Of a stretch of DNA of 64,000 bases, positions 56,432 through 64,000 are shown one piece after another. Source of the DNA: Streptomyces luteolifulvus (GTDB taxonomy: Bacteria > Actinomycetota > Actinomycetes > Streptomycetales > Streptomycetaceae); contig NZ_VZRB01000022.1 of the NCBI RefSeq assembly GCF_008806595.1, forward strand, positions 1-64,000, in the 5' to 3' direction. The translations under genes and the position numbers were made by a program. The number at the start of each line of letters is the position of its first letter. Within the stretch, counting starts at the first letter, position 1. The notes under the pieces were generated by a model. That model was not told the DNA's origin. It did no database searches and saw nothing but the letters and a program-made list of their open reading frames with translations.

Positions 56432-57667
56432 TCACCGACCTGCGAACTTCTTGCTCACGGAGTCGTACACCCCCTGGGCCGCCTCACCCAGTCGCGGTCC
56501 GGCCAGCCAGCCTGCGGACACCGGGCCGATCGAGGTGTTCGACACGAGTGCCTGCTTGCCGTCCGAGCCCGTCGCGACCCAGCCGCCACCGGACGAACCA
56601 CCGGTCATGGTGCAGCCGATGCGGTACATCGTCGGGTCGGACGCGCTGATCGACAGCCGGCCCGGCTTGTCCTGGCACTGGTACAGCGCCTGCCCGTCGT
56701 ACGGCGACGCGGCCGGGTAACCGGTCGCCGTGATGCCGTCGACCTTCGTCACGGCCGGGGCGTTGAAGTCCACCGGCAGCGCTGAACCGACCGTCTCCTC
56801 CAGGGACTTGCCGCCGCTGCCGTTCTCCGGCGTCACATGGATGACGGCGAAGTCGTACGGGGCACCGTCCCCGCCCGTTGCACCGCCCTGCTCGATCCAC
56901 TGCGCGGAGGTCTGCGCCCAGTCACCCCACCAGACACCGTACGGAGCGACCTGCTCCTTGGTGACGTCCTGCAACTGCTCAGCCGTCTCACCCGCATTGT
57001 TGTACGACGGTACGAACGCGATATTGCGGTACCAGCCGCCCTTCTTGCCGGCGTGCACGCAGTGGCCCGCCGTCCACACCAGGTTGGACTTGCCTGGGTG
57101 GGCCGGATCCTGCACGACCGTCGCCGAGCAGACCATCGTGCCCTCGGGGGAGTCGAAGAACACCTTGCCCGCCTCGGGGGCGTTGTCGTGGTAGGCAGGC
57201 GACACGGCCTTCGCCTCCACCGGCTCGGGCGTCGGGTCGGTCACGCCCTGGTCACCGGAGAGATCGTTCTCGTCGACGCCCGTGTCCGGGTCATCGGCGT
57301 CGCGCATCCGCTCCGGGTCCCACAGACCCTCGATGATCGGGTTGATGTAGTCCTGGGCCTCCCGCAGCCAGTCGTCCTTGTCCCAGTCCTTCCAGGCACC
57401 GTCCTTCCACTTGTCGATGTCGATCCCGTGCTCTTCGAGCTTGTCCTTGATGCCGTCCGGGATCGTGAACTTGCCGTCCTCGCCGGACGCGGCCGAGGCG
57501 GAGGCCTGGCCGTCGGCCTGGGTGTCGCCCGACTCGCAGGCGGTTGCGGTGAGCGCGAGCGCGGAAGCGAGTGCCAGGGCGGCAAGCACGGGGGAGGTTC
57601 TGCGGCGCGCGCCCCTTCCCCCGCGATGCTCCCCGCGAGCGGTGAACGACGGCCGTATGGAACGCAT
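56432..57667 (-). CDS. Trypsin-like serine protease lipoprotein
   Basis: 411 aa. A twin-Arg-rich N-terminus (GGRGARRRTSPVLAALALAS) leads to lipobox LTATAC. A charged pro-region with Trp/Asp repeats (DKWKDGAWKDWDKDDWLREA) precedes the chymotrypsin-fold domain. The catalytic triad is visible as His in TAGHCVH, Asp in APYDFAVIHV and Ser in TGGSSGGGW. It probably acts at the cell surface. GGGGGAG lies upstream of the ATG. Confidence 0.88.
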   Translation of the reverse strand: MRSIRPSFTARGEHRGGRGARRRTSPVLAALALASALALTATACESGDTQADGQASASAASGEDGKFTIPDGIKDKLEEHGIDIDKWKDGAWKDWDKDDWLREAQDYINPIIEGLWDPERMRDADDPDTGVDENDLSGDQGVTDPTPEPVEAKAVSPAYHDNAPEAGKVFFDSPEGTMVCSATVVQDPAHPGKSNLVWTAGHCVHAGKKGGWYRNIAFVPSYNNAGETAEQLQDVTKEQVAPYGVWWGDWAQTSAQWIEQGGATGGDGAPYDFAVIHVTPENGSGGKSLEETVGSALPVDFNAPAVTKVDGITATGYPAASPYDGQALYQCQDKPGRLSISASDPTMYRIGCTMTGGSSGGGWVATGSDGKQALVSNTSIGPVSAGWLAGPRLGEAAQGVYDSVSKKFAGR

Positions 57668-58365
57668 GGTCTACTCCCCCTGGTATGGACACACTTGGAG
57701 CGGCGCCGCGATCTCGCCCGATCTCACGGCAACATGGGCAACCTCGAATGGCACCACACACTATGCGCTCGCTGTGGGGGACTTCCGACGGAACGGCAAC
57801 GGTTCGGCTACAAGCGGTCTGACCTGGCCATTGCAGCGTCGTTCCGAGGAGGACGGCGACCATGTTGAGCACACGTCCGACGAACCCGCACACCCGGTAC
57901 GGGAGTTGTGCGGCAAAGGGCAGAACAAGGATCTTGAGGCGACCCGTAACCCGGTGAGCGGTCCGCGGTTGGTAGCGGTGAGGGGCCCGCCGCCTGTGTC
58001 CGGTCCCCTGTGTCCAGTTGCCCGGGCGTCCAGCCGACGCATACGGGATTCGTATGCCGGGTCGGTCGGGGAGACACGAGCCCCTGTTCGCCCGTGGACA
58101 GCAGGAGGACAGTGAGCCGTGACCGTGACCGAGCCTGCGCACGGAAAGCCGTCCGGGGCTGTCAGCAGCGACCCCGCCCCATCGATCGGGTCTGCTCAGC
58201 CATGCCTGCTCCCTCCTTCCTGTACGTGCACGCACGTGCCGTCACTTCACACACCCCCGCCGCCTGATCTGAACCCCGATCGCGGCTCACCTCCCGTTGA
58301 AGGACGTGGCCCTTCAGCGAGCCCACGAGCAACCGGAACCACCCCAGCCCCCAAGGAACTCACCC
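57668..58365. other. Intergenic region between protease and siderophore operon
   Basis: About 700 bp with no confident gene. It holds the protease promoter side, a 31-codon basic ORF at 57862-57957 behind GAGGAGGA (coding doubtful), and a 19-bp palindrome at 58039-58057. At 58119 there is a GTG with AGGAGGA about 12 nt upstream, opening a frame that begins VTVTEPAHGKPSGAVSS and soon becomes Pro-rich. That start looks like the 5' stub of a lost gene, possibly the PLP-dependent enzyme expected before a NIS synthetase. Confidence 0.5.
58039..58057. promoter_or_regulatory. Palindromic operator candidate upstream of the siderophore genes
   Basis: GCATACG-GGATT-CGTATGC, 7-bp perfect arms with a 5-nt centre. 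TTGCCC lies about 20 nt upstream, so a repressor here could block a promoter. It does not resemble the DmdR1/IdeR iron box. Confidence 0.5.
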
Positions 58366-60330
58366 TTGAACCCCACCCCCGGCTCCGACGGCCCCAGCCC
58401 TGCACCTTCTCCCCGCTCCGCAGACACAGAGGTGTCCCGGCAGCGACCGCGCAGGCGGGACATCCCCTCGGCTCCCCACAGCGGAGTCACCCCACAGCAG
58501 GGCGGGGCTCCGGACTCCGAGCGGCTGCCTGGTGCCACCTCCGACCTCTTCCAGCACCCGGACCCGCACACCGCTGCTGATGCCGCCGCTGTGGAGAACC
58601 TGCTGCGGTGCTGGGTACGCGAGTCCAACCTTCCGGCCCCGGACGGCAGGACCCTTCGCATCCCCCTCCCCGCCAGCGGCACTGCCCTGCTCGCCCCCGT
58701 CCACTACTGGTCCCCGACGGGATGGCACCGCTTCGGCCCCCCACGCTTTGCCGACACCCCCGAACAGTCCCCGCCGGCCGACGCGGTCACGGTCGCTGCA
58801 CTGCTCACCAGAGAGTTCTGGGGAGCAAGCAACCCTGCCCCCGCGCCCCGGATCCTCGACGCCGCAGACCTCGTGGCCCGCGTAGCCGACTCGCTCCGCC
58901 GCACCGCCGCTTTCATCAGCGACCGCCGGAGACGTCCCGACGATGAGCCCGATCTCTTCCTCGCCGCCGAGCAGGCACTCGTGCTCGGCCATCCGCTGCA
59001 TCCCACGCCGAAGAGTCGCGAGGGTCTCTCCGAGGCCGAAGCGCGGCTGTACTCACCCGAGTTGCGTGGCTCCTTCCCCCTGCACTGGTTCGCTGTCGCT
59101 CCTTCCGTACTCGCTACCGACTCGGCTTGGACCGAACGTGGCCGGCTCATCCCCGCTGCCCAGCTCACTGCACGCCTCGCCGAGGCCGAACTGCCCCTCC
59201 CCGACGGCTACACGGCCCTGCCGTTGCACCCCTGGCAACTGCGCGAGGTCCGACACCGTCCCGGCACCGCGGCGCTGCTCGACTCCGGGCTGATCCGCGA
59301 TCTCGGCGCGCTGGGCTCTCCCTGGCACCCCACCTCCTCCGTACGTACTGTTCATCGGTCCGGTGCTCCGGCCATGCTCAAGCTGTCACTCGGCCTGCGC
59401 ATCACCAACTCGCGTCGGGAGAACCTCCGCAAGGAACTTCACCGCGGGGTCGAGGTGCACCGGCTTCTGCGCAGCGGTCTGTCCAAGCAGTGGCAGGCCT
59501 CGCACCCCGGGTTCGACATCGTCCGCGACCCGGCCTGGCTCGCCGTCGACGGGCCGGACGGCAACCCCGTGCCAGGGCTCGACGTGATGATCCGGCACAA
59601 CCCGTTCCGCCCGACGGACGACGTCTCCTGCGTCGCCGGACTCATCTCGCCGCGCCCCCGTGCCGAGCAGGATCTCGCCGCAGGGCCACCAGGGTCCGAC
59701 CGGCCGGCTCTGCGATCCCGCCTGGACGAGGTCGTCACACGCCTCGCCGAACGGACGAGCCGACCCCGCGAGGCCGTCGCCGCCGAGTGGTTCCTGCGCT
59801 ATCTGGAGCAGGTCGTCCGCCCGGTCCTGTGGCTGGACGCGGAGGCGGGCATCGCCCTGGAGGCACACCAGCAGAACACCTTGCTACTGCTGGACGCCAA
59901 CGGCTGGCCCACGGGCGGCCGCTACCGCGACAACCAGGGTTACTACTTCCGTGAGTCCCGTCGCGCCGAACTCGATGCCCGACTGCCCGGTATCGGCGAG
60001 CGCAGCGACACCTTCGTCTCCGACGAGGTCACGGACGAGCGCTTCGCCTACTACCTCGCCATCAACAACGTGCTAGGACTCATCGGCGCGTTCGGCTCCC
60101 AGTCCCTGGCCGACGAACAGCTACTGCTCGCCGCTTTCCGGCGCTTCCTCTCCGATGGTGCGTCGGGCCCAACCCGGCTGCGCACCGCGCTTCCCGCCCT
60201 GCTGCTCGACTCACCCGCTCTGCGCTGCAAGGCCAACCTGCTGACCCGGCTGCACGGCCTCGACGAACTCGCCGGCCCCGTCGACACGCAGTCCGTCTAC
60301 GTCACCATCGCCAATCCCCTCCACTCTTGA
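58366..60330 (+). CDS. NIS siderophore synthetase (IucA/IucC family)
   Basis: 654 aa from TTG 58366 (AAGGA 8 nt upstream); the frame is open to TTG 58297. NIS synthetases join carboxylates such as citrate or succinyl units to amines using ATP. Family motifs are LPLHPWQLREV, GSPWHPTSSVRTVHRSGAP (ATP binding), KLSLGLRITNSRREN and EAHQQNTLLLLD. The about 75-aa N-terminus is Pro/Arg-rich and atypical. The next gene is an acyltransferase. No PLP decarboxylase, monooxygenase or exporter gene lies next to it. Confidence 0.88.
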   Translation: MNPTPGSDGPSPAPSPRSADTEVSRQRPRRRDIPSAPHSGVTPQQGGAPDSERLPGATSDLFQHPDPHTAADAAAVENLLRCWVRESNLPAPDGRTLRIPLPASGTALLAPVHYWSPTGWHRFGPPRFADTPEQSPPADAVTVAALLTREFWGASNPAPAPRILDAADLVARVADSLRRTAAFISDRRRRPDDEPDLFLAAEQALVLGHPLHPTPKSREGLSEAEARLYSPELRGSFPLHWFAVAPSVLATDSAWTERGRLIPAAQLTARLAEAELPLPDGYTALPLHPWQLREVRHRPGTAALLDSGLIRDLGALGSPWHPTSSVRTVHRSGAPAMLKLSLGLRITNSRRENLRKELHRGVEVHRLLRSGLSKQWQASHPGFDIVRDPAWLAVDGPDGNPVPGLDVMIRHNPFRPTDDVSCVAGLISPRPRAEQDLAAGPPGSDRPALRSRLDEVVTRLAERTSRPREAVAAEWFLRYLEQVVRPVLWLDAEAGIALEAHQQNTLLLLDANGWPTGGRYRDNQGYYFRESRRAELDARLPGIGERSDTFVSDEVTDERFAYYLAINNVLGLIGAFGSQSLADEQLLLAAFRRFLSDGASGPTRLRTALPALLLDSPALRCKANLLTRLHGLDELAGPVDTQSVYVTIANPLHS

Positions 60331-60480
60331 CGTCCTTGGGCCGATCACTACCCGTTCCCGTCACTTTCCACGGACCGGGCCTGCGCCCTGGCGCCGGTCT
60401 CAGACCCGGACCTCTTGATCACCAACAGCCCCCTTCAGCCCCGAGAACCTGACCCACCGAGCCCCGAGAGGAGCGTCGCC

Positions 60481-61209
60481 GTGTCTCCCAACGACGTGAG
60501 CGCAGACAGTGAGGACACGCTGGACCTACGGCTGCCCGAGGAACTGCTCGCGCTCTTCGAGGAGGAGGGCACCGGAGGCCACAGACCATGGCCCCGTCGC
60601 ACGGGCACCCCGGCGTCGGCCTTCGATCACACCAGCGATGATCTGCTCGACCGCATTGCCGACTGGGGTCCGACCGCCACTTCTGCGGGCGCGTTCCAAC
60701 TCGTCCCCGTACGCCTGGAACGGGACCGTGCGCTCATCTGCCGATGGATGAACGACCCCGCCGTCGCAGCGTTCTGGAAGTTGGCCGGTCCCGAGAGCGT
60801 GACGGAGGAACATGTGCGGGCCCGGCTCGCCGAAGACGGACGCAGCGTTCCGTGCATGGGCACGCTGGAGGGCACTCCGATGAGCTACTGGGAGCTCTAC
60901 CGGGCCGATCTCGATCCCCTGGCCCGCCACTATCCCGCCCGACCTCATGACACCGGTATCCACCTCCTCATCGGCAGCATGGCCGACCGGGGGCGTGGGC
61001 TCGGCGGCACGCTGCTCAGAGCCGTAGCCGATCTCGTGCTCGACAAGCGCCCCGCCTGCGCTCGCGTCGTCGCGGAGCCCGACCTTCGCAACATCCCGTC
61101 CATCGCTTCCTTCCTGAGTGCCGGTTTTCATTTCTTCGCCGAGGTCGACCTGCCCGCCAAGCGGGCAGCCCTCGTGGTCCGGGACCGGTCCCTTCGCCAC
61201 GTGATGTAG
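60481..61209 (+). CDS. GNAT acyltransferase of siderophore type (IucB/AlcB-like)
   Basis: 242 aa. The C-terminal about 170 residues match siderophore acetyl/acyltransferases: VRLERDRALICRWMNDPAVA, PMSYWELYRADLD, and the acyl-CoA loop DRGRGLGGTLLRAV. The N-terminal about 60 residues are acidic and disordered. GTG 60481 has AGGAG upstream; TTG 60415 is an upstream alternative. It probably acylates an amine or hydroxylamine that the NIS synthetase then condenses. Confidence 0.82.
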   Translation: MSPNDVSADSEDTLDLRLPEELLALFEEEGTGGHRPWPRRTGTPASAFDHTSDDLLDRIADWGPTATSAGAFQLVPVRLERDRALICRWMNDPAVAAFWKLAGPESVTEEHVRARLAEDGRSVPCMGTLEGTPMSYWELYRADLDPLARHYPARPHDTGIHLLIGSMADRGRGLGGTLLRAVADLVLDKRPACARVVAEPDLRNIPSIASFLSAGFHFFAEVDLPAKRAALVVRDRSLRHVM

Positions 61210-61423
61210 CGCCGCGTCACAGCGCCATCACTTTTGGTACACCGCTCGCGTCGATCCGGTTCCCAATCGCGCCGCACAGACTTCGAGATCGGGCCGAGTC
61301 CCCCGGACACGGCGAACACACCCCCACGTGAACCGGTTCCCATCTCAACCGGAGCTGATCCGATCCGAAACGAAAGGCACCCCGGACTTGATCCTGCCCC
61401 CGGCTTCGGCCTTGATCGCCCGT

Positions 61424-61446
61424 TTGTCAGTGGGGCGCCGTAGGGT
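61424..61446 (+). promoter_or_regulatory. RecA-independent damage promoter of dinG
   Basis: TTGTCAGTG (61424-61432), 8 nt, TAGGGT (61441-61446), with the ATG 9 nt later. A perfect RecA-NDp match. The preceding 246-bp gap also holds two CCGGTTCCCA copies. Confidence 0.75.
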
Positions 61447-61455
61447 GGTCGGGCT

Positions 61456-63435
61456 ATGACGAAGCCCTCACTCCCCGAGCTCCTGCATGCTGCCGTTACT
61501 GCCGTCGGCGGTACGGAGCGCCCCGGCCAGGTGACCATGGCCGAAGCCGTCGCGGAGGCGATCGACGACGGCTCGCATCTGCTGGTCCAGGCCGGCACCG
61601 GCACCGGAAAGTCGCTCGGCTATCTCGTGCCGGCGCTCGCGCACGGGGAGCGCGTCGTCGTCGCGACCGCCACCCTGGCCCTCCAGCGCCAGCTCGTGGA
61701 GCGGGACCTTCCGCGCACAGTGGAGGCGCTGCACCCGCAGCTACGCCGCCGCCCGGAGTTCGCGATGCTCAAGGGCAGATCCAACTATCTCTGTCTGCAC
61801 CGCCTCCACGAGGGCGTCCCGCAGGACGAGGAGGAGGGTCTCTTCGACCCGTTCGAGGCAGCCGCTCCCACCAGCAAGCTCGGCCAGGACCTGCTGCGGC
61901 TGCGCGACTGGTCGGACGAGACGGAGAACGGCGACCGCGACGACCTCACGCCCGGAGTCTCCGACCGCGCCTGGGCCCAGGTGTCGGTCTCGTCCCGGGA
62001 ATGCCTGGGTGCCTCGAAGTGCGCGTACGGCGCCGAGTGCTTCGCGGAGATGGCCCGCGAGCGTGCCAAGCTCGCCGATGTCGTCGTCACCAACCACGCA
62101 CTGCTCGCGATCGACGCCATCGAGGGCGCGCCGGTCCTCCCGCAGCACGAGGTGCTGATCGTGGACGAGGCGCACGAACTGGTCTCACGGGTCACCGGGG
62201 TCGCGACCGGCGAGCTCACCCCCGGCCAGGTCAACCGCGCGGTGCGGCGCGCCGCGAAGCTTGTCAACGAGAAGGCCGCCGACCAGCTCCAGACCGCCGC
62301 CGAGGGGTTCGAGCGGTTGATGGAACTGGCCCTGCCCGGGCGCCTGGAGGAGATCCCGGAGGACTTGGGCTACGCGCTCATGGCGCTGCGCGACGCCGCC
62401 CGCACCGTCATCTCCGCGATCGGAGCGACCCGCGACAAGTCCGTCCAGGACGAGGACGCGGTCCGCAAACAGGCGCTGGCCTCCGTGGAGGCGGTGCACG
62501 ATGTGGCCGAGCGGATCACGAACGGGTCGGCATGGGACGTTGTCTGGTACGAACGCCATGACCGCTTCGGCGCCTCCCTCCGCGTCGCCCCCATGTCCGT
62601 CTCGGGTCTGCTGCGGGAGAAGCTCTTCACGGACCGTTCCGTCGTTCTGACCTCCGCGACTCTGAAGCTGGGCGGGGACTTCAACGGCGTCGGAGCCTCC
62701 CTGGGACTTGCTCCCGAGGGGACGGAGGGCGACGATCTCCCGAAGTGGCAGGGCGTCGACGTCGGTTCGCCCTTCGACTACCCCAAGCAGGGCATCCTGT
62801 ACGTCGCGAAGCACCTGGCGCGCCCCGCGCGGGACGGCGACCGCGCGGACATGCTGGATGAACTCACGGAGTTGATCCAGGCGGCCGGCGGCCGCACCCT
62901 GGGCCTCTTCTCCTCGATGCGGGCAGCTCAGCTCGCAGCGGAGGAGTTGCGCTCGCGCATCCCCGAGTTCCCGATCCTCCTCCAGGGCGAGGAGACCCTC
63001 GGTGAGCTGATCAAGAATTTCGCGTCGGACCCGAAGACCTGCCTCTTCGGCACGCTGTCGCTCTGGCAGGGCGTCGATGTCCCCGGCCCCGCTTGTCAGC
63101 TGGTGGTGATGGACAAGATCCCGTTCCCGCGTCCGGACGACCCGCTGATGAGCGCCCGCCAGAAAGCGGTGGAGGACGCAGGCGGCAACGGGTTCATGGC
63201 AGTCGCCGCGACCCACGCCGCATTGCTCATGGCCCAGGGCGCCGGCCGTCTCGTACGGGCGATGGGAGACCGGGGCGTGGTCGCCGTACTGGATCAGCGG
63301 CTGGCCACGGCGCGATACGGGAGCTATCTGAAGGCGTCACTGCCGGACTTCTGGTACACGACGGACCGCGACCAGGTCCGTAAGTCGCTGGCGGCGATCG
63401 ATGCGGTGGCGCAGAAGGAGGAGGCTGACCGCTGA
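61456..63435 (+). CDS. dinG: ATP-dependent helicase DinG (XPD-like)
   Basis: 659 aa. Walker A is AGTGTGKSLGYLVPA, the DEAH box is in LIVDEAHELVS, and motif VI is in AQGAGRLVRAMGDRGV. Four cysteines of an iron-sulfur cluster are spaced in NYLCLHR and ECLGASKCAYGAECF. It unwinds damaged DNA 5' to 3' and resolves R-loops and G-quadruplexes in homologues. It lies next to lexA and has a damage-type promoter. Confidence 0.93.
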   Translation: MTKPSLPELLHAAVTAVGGTERPGQVTMAEAVAEAIDDGSHLLVQAGTGTGKSLGYLVPALAHGERVVVATATLALQRQLVERDLPRTVEALHPQLRRRPEFAMLKGRSNYLCLHRLHEGVPQDEEEGLFDPFEAAAPTSKLGQDLLRLRDWSDETENGDRDDLTPGVSDRAWAQVSVSSRECLGASKCAYGAECFAEMARERAKLADVVVTNHALLAIDAIEGAPVLPQHEVLIVDEAHELVSRVTGVATGELTPGQVNRAVRRAAKLVNEKAADQLQTAAEGFERLMELALPGRLEEIPEDLGYALMALRDAARTVISAIGATRDKSVQDEDAVRKQALASVEAVHDVAERITNGSAWDVVWYERHDRFGASLRVAPMSVSGLLREKLFTDRSVVLTSATLKLGGDFNGVGASLGLAPEGTEGDDLPKWQGVDVGSPFDYPKQGILYVAKHLARPARDGDRADMLDELTELIQAAGGRTLGLFSSMRAAQLAAEELRSRIPEFPILLQGEETLGELIKNFASDPKTCLFGTLSLWQGVDVPGPACQLVVMDKIPFPRPDDPLMSARQKAVEDAGGNGFMAVAATHAALLMAQGAGRLVRAMGDRGVVAVLDQRLATARYGSYLKASLPDFWYTTDRDQVRKSLAAIDAVAQKEEADR

Positions 63436-63440
63436 GCCAC

Positions 63441-63485
63441 TTCGCCCCTGGCTGCGTCGGCGTGGCCACGCAGCCAGGGAGCGAA
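63441..63485. terminator. Two-way terminator between dinG and lexA
   Basis: Stem CCCTGGCTGCGT (63446-63457) pairs with ACGCAGCCAGGG (63468-63479), extended by TTCGC/GCGAA with one bulge. It separates the convergent genes. The remaining bases to 63603 show nothing. Confidence 0.8.
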
Positions 63486-63603
63486 ATGGGACGGGGCGCC
63501 GGATGACTGGCGGGGCCGGACAGCACAGGGCCCCGGAACCGGCGCAGGGGTCCCGGGGCCCGGTCAGGGGACGGGGTCCGATCCGGCCCGTCCGCCGCAG
63601 CCG

Positions 63604-64000
63604 TCACACGCGCCGCAGCACCGCCACCACCTTGCCGAGGATGGTCGCGTCGTCACCCGGAATCGGCTCGTACGCCGAGTTGTGCGGGAGGAGCCAGACA
63701 TGGCCGTCCTCGCGCTTGAAGCGCTTGACGGTGGCCTCGCCGTCGAGCATCGCGGCGACGATGTCGCCGTTCTCGGCGACCGGCTGGCGGCGGACCGTGA
63801 CCCAGTCGCCGTCGCAGATCGCGGCCTCGATCATCGAGTCGCCCACGACCTTCAGCACGAACAGTTCTCCGTCACCGACCAGCTGCCGGGGCAACGGGAA
63901 GACGTCCTCGACGGACTCCTCCGCGAGGATCGGGCCACCGGCGGCGATGCGGCCGACCAGAGGGACGTAGGACGCGGCCGGTTTGCCCGCGGTGTCCGTG
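63604..64000 (-). CDS. lexA: SOS repressor LexA (C-terminal part)
   Basis: The gene runs off the right edge, so only the protease half is present. The self-cleavage site Ala-Gly is in VGRIAAGGPILA, the catalytic Ser in KVVGDSMIEA, and the catalytic Lys in MLDGEATVKRF. It cleaves itself on RecA filaments. This anchors the right end of the window to the recA-dinG-lexA repair context. Confidence 0.95.
   Translation of the reverse strand, partial: TDTAGKPAASYVPLVGRIAAGGPILAEESVEDVFPLPRQLVGDGELFVLKVVGDSMIEAAICDGDWVTVRRQPVAENGDIVAAMLDGEATVKRFKREDGHVWLLPHNSAYEPIPGDDATILGKVVAVLRRV

Noticed and set aside
57862..57957. 31-codon basic ORF behind GAGGAGGA
   Set aside because: A good ribosome site but no recognisable sequence or family; kept only as a remark in the intergenic entry.
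61330..61340. LexA box upstream of dinG (GAACCGGTTC)
   Set aside because: The two halves are separated by 2 nt, not the 4 nt of GAAC-N4-GTTC. The promoter is better explained by the RecA-NDp match.
1..64000. Insertion sequences, prophage or integrative element
   Set aside because: No transposase, integrase or tRNA-associated attachment duplication was found. The tRNA-Thr 3' end is not repeated in the parts I compared.

Overview
The window is high-GC actinobacterial chromosome, almost certainly Streptomyces. The evidence is the strong GC3 bias, GTG/TTG starts, GGAGG-type ribosome sites, many probable leaderless genes, and a gene order (osaC-osaA-osaB-ftsK ... pgsA-cinA-clgR ... recA-recX ... 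gluABCD-gluRK ... miaB-miaA-dapF-rshA-hflX ... dinG-lexA) that I recognise as core-arm synteny with S. coelicolor around SCO5746-SCO5803. Those locus numbers come from memory.

Layout. 1-1180: the 3' end of an rRNA operon (23S tail, 5S, strong terminator), a DegT-like remnant enzyme and tRNA-Thr(GGT). 1189-10813: the osmoadaptation locus, with OsaC facing away from the giant multi-HAMP kinase OsaA and the regulator OsaB. 10937-18070: cell-envelope and quality-control genes (FtsK, a RodZ-like protein, RimO, PgsA, CinA, ClgR). 18359-28616: an SDR, a Nei glycosylase cut short by an in-frame TAG, the very large helicase Lhr, an AraC regulator, AzlCD and small conserved proteins. 28677-32765: an AI-2E family protein, a frame-broken membrane gene, and recA-recX. 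32794-35537: rhodanese and cysteine dioxygenase behind a cysteine-rich leader peptide, then a flavin monooxygenase. 35713-42467: the glutamate importer GluABCD with its two-component system GluRK and an orphan TAXI binding protein. 42658-50694: a MazG-like protein, a lipoprotein, MiaB, MiaA and DapF. 50906-57667: RshA, an M1 peptidase, HflX and a secreted trypsin-like lipoprotein. 58366-61209: a two-gene NIS siderophore operon without its usual PLP enzyme. 61456-64000: DinG and the 3' part of lexA.

The most notable theme is a DNA-damage promoter signature. Seven starts (rimO, lhr, AI-2E, recA, mazG-like, dapF, dinG) carry a TTGTCR/CTGTCR element followed, at a constant 11-nt gap, by a -10 hexamer. 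This is the architecture described for RecA-independent (PafBC-type) promoters in actinobacteria. recA also has a separate upstream promoter carrying a LexA-like box. Other notable items are a leaderless cysteine leader ORF placed before a cysteine-degrading gene, two intergenic minisatellites (34 bp and 28 bp periods), two perfect long palindromes, an amber codon inside the Nei zinc finger, and a probably decayed siderophore cluster.
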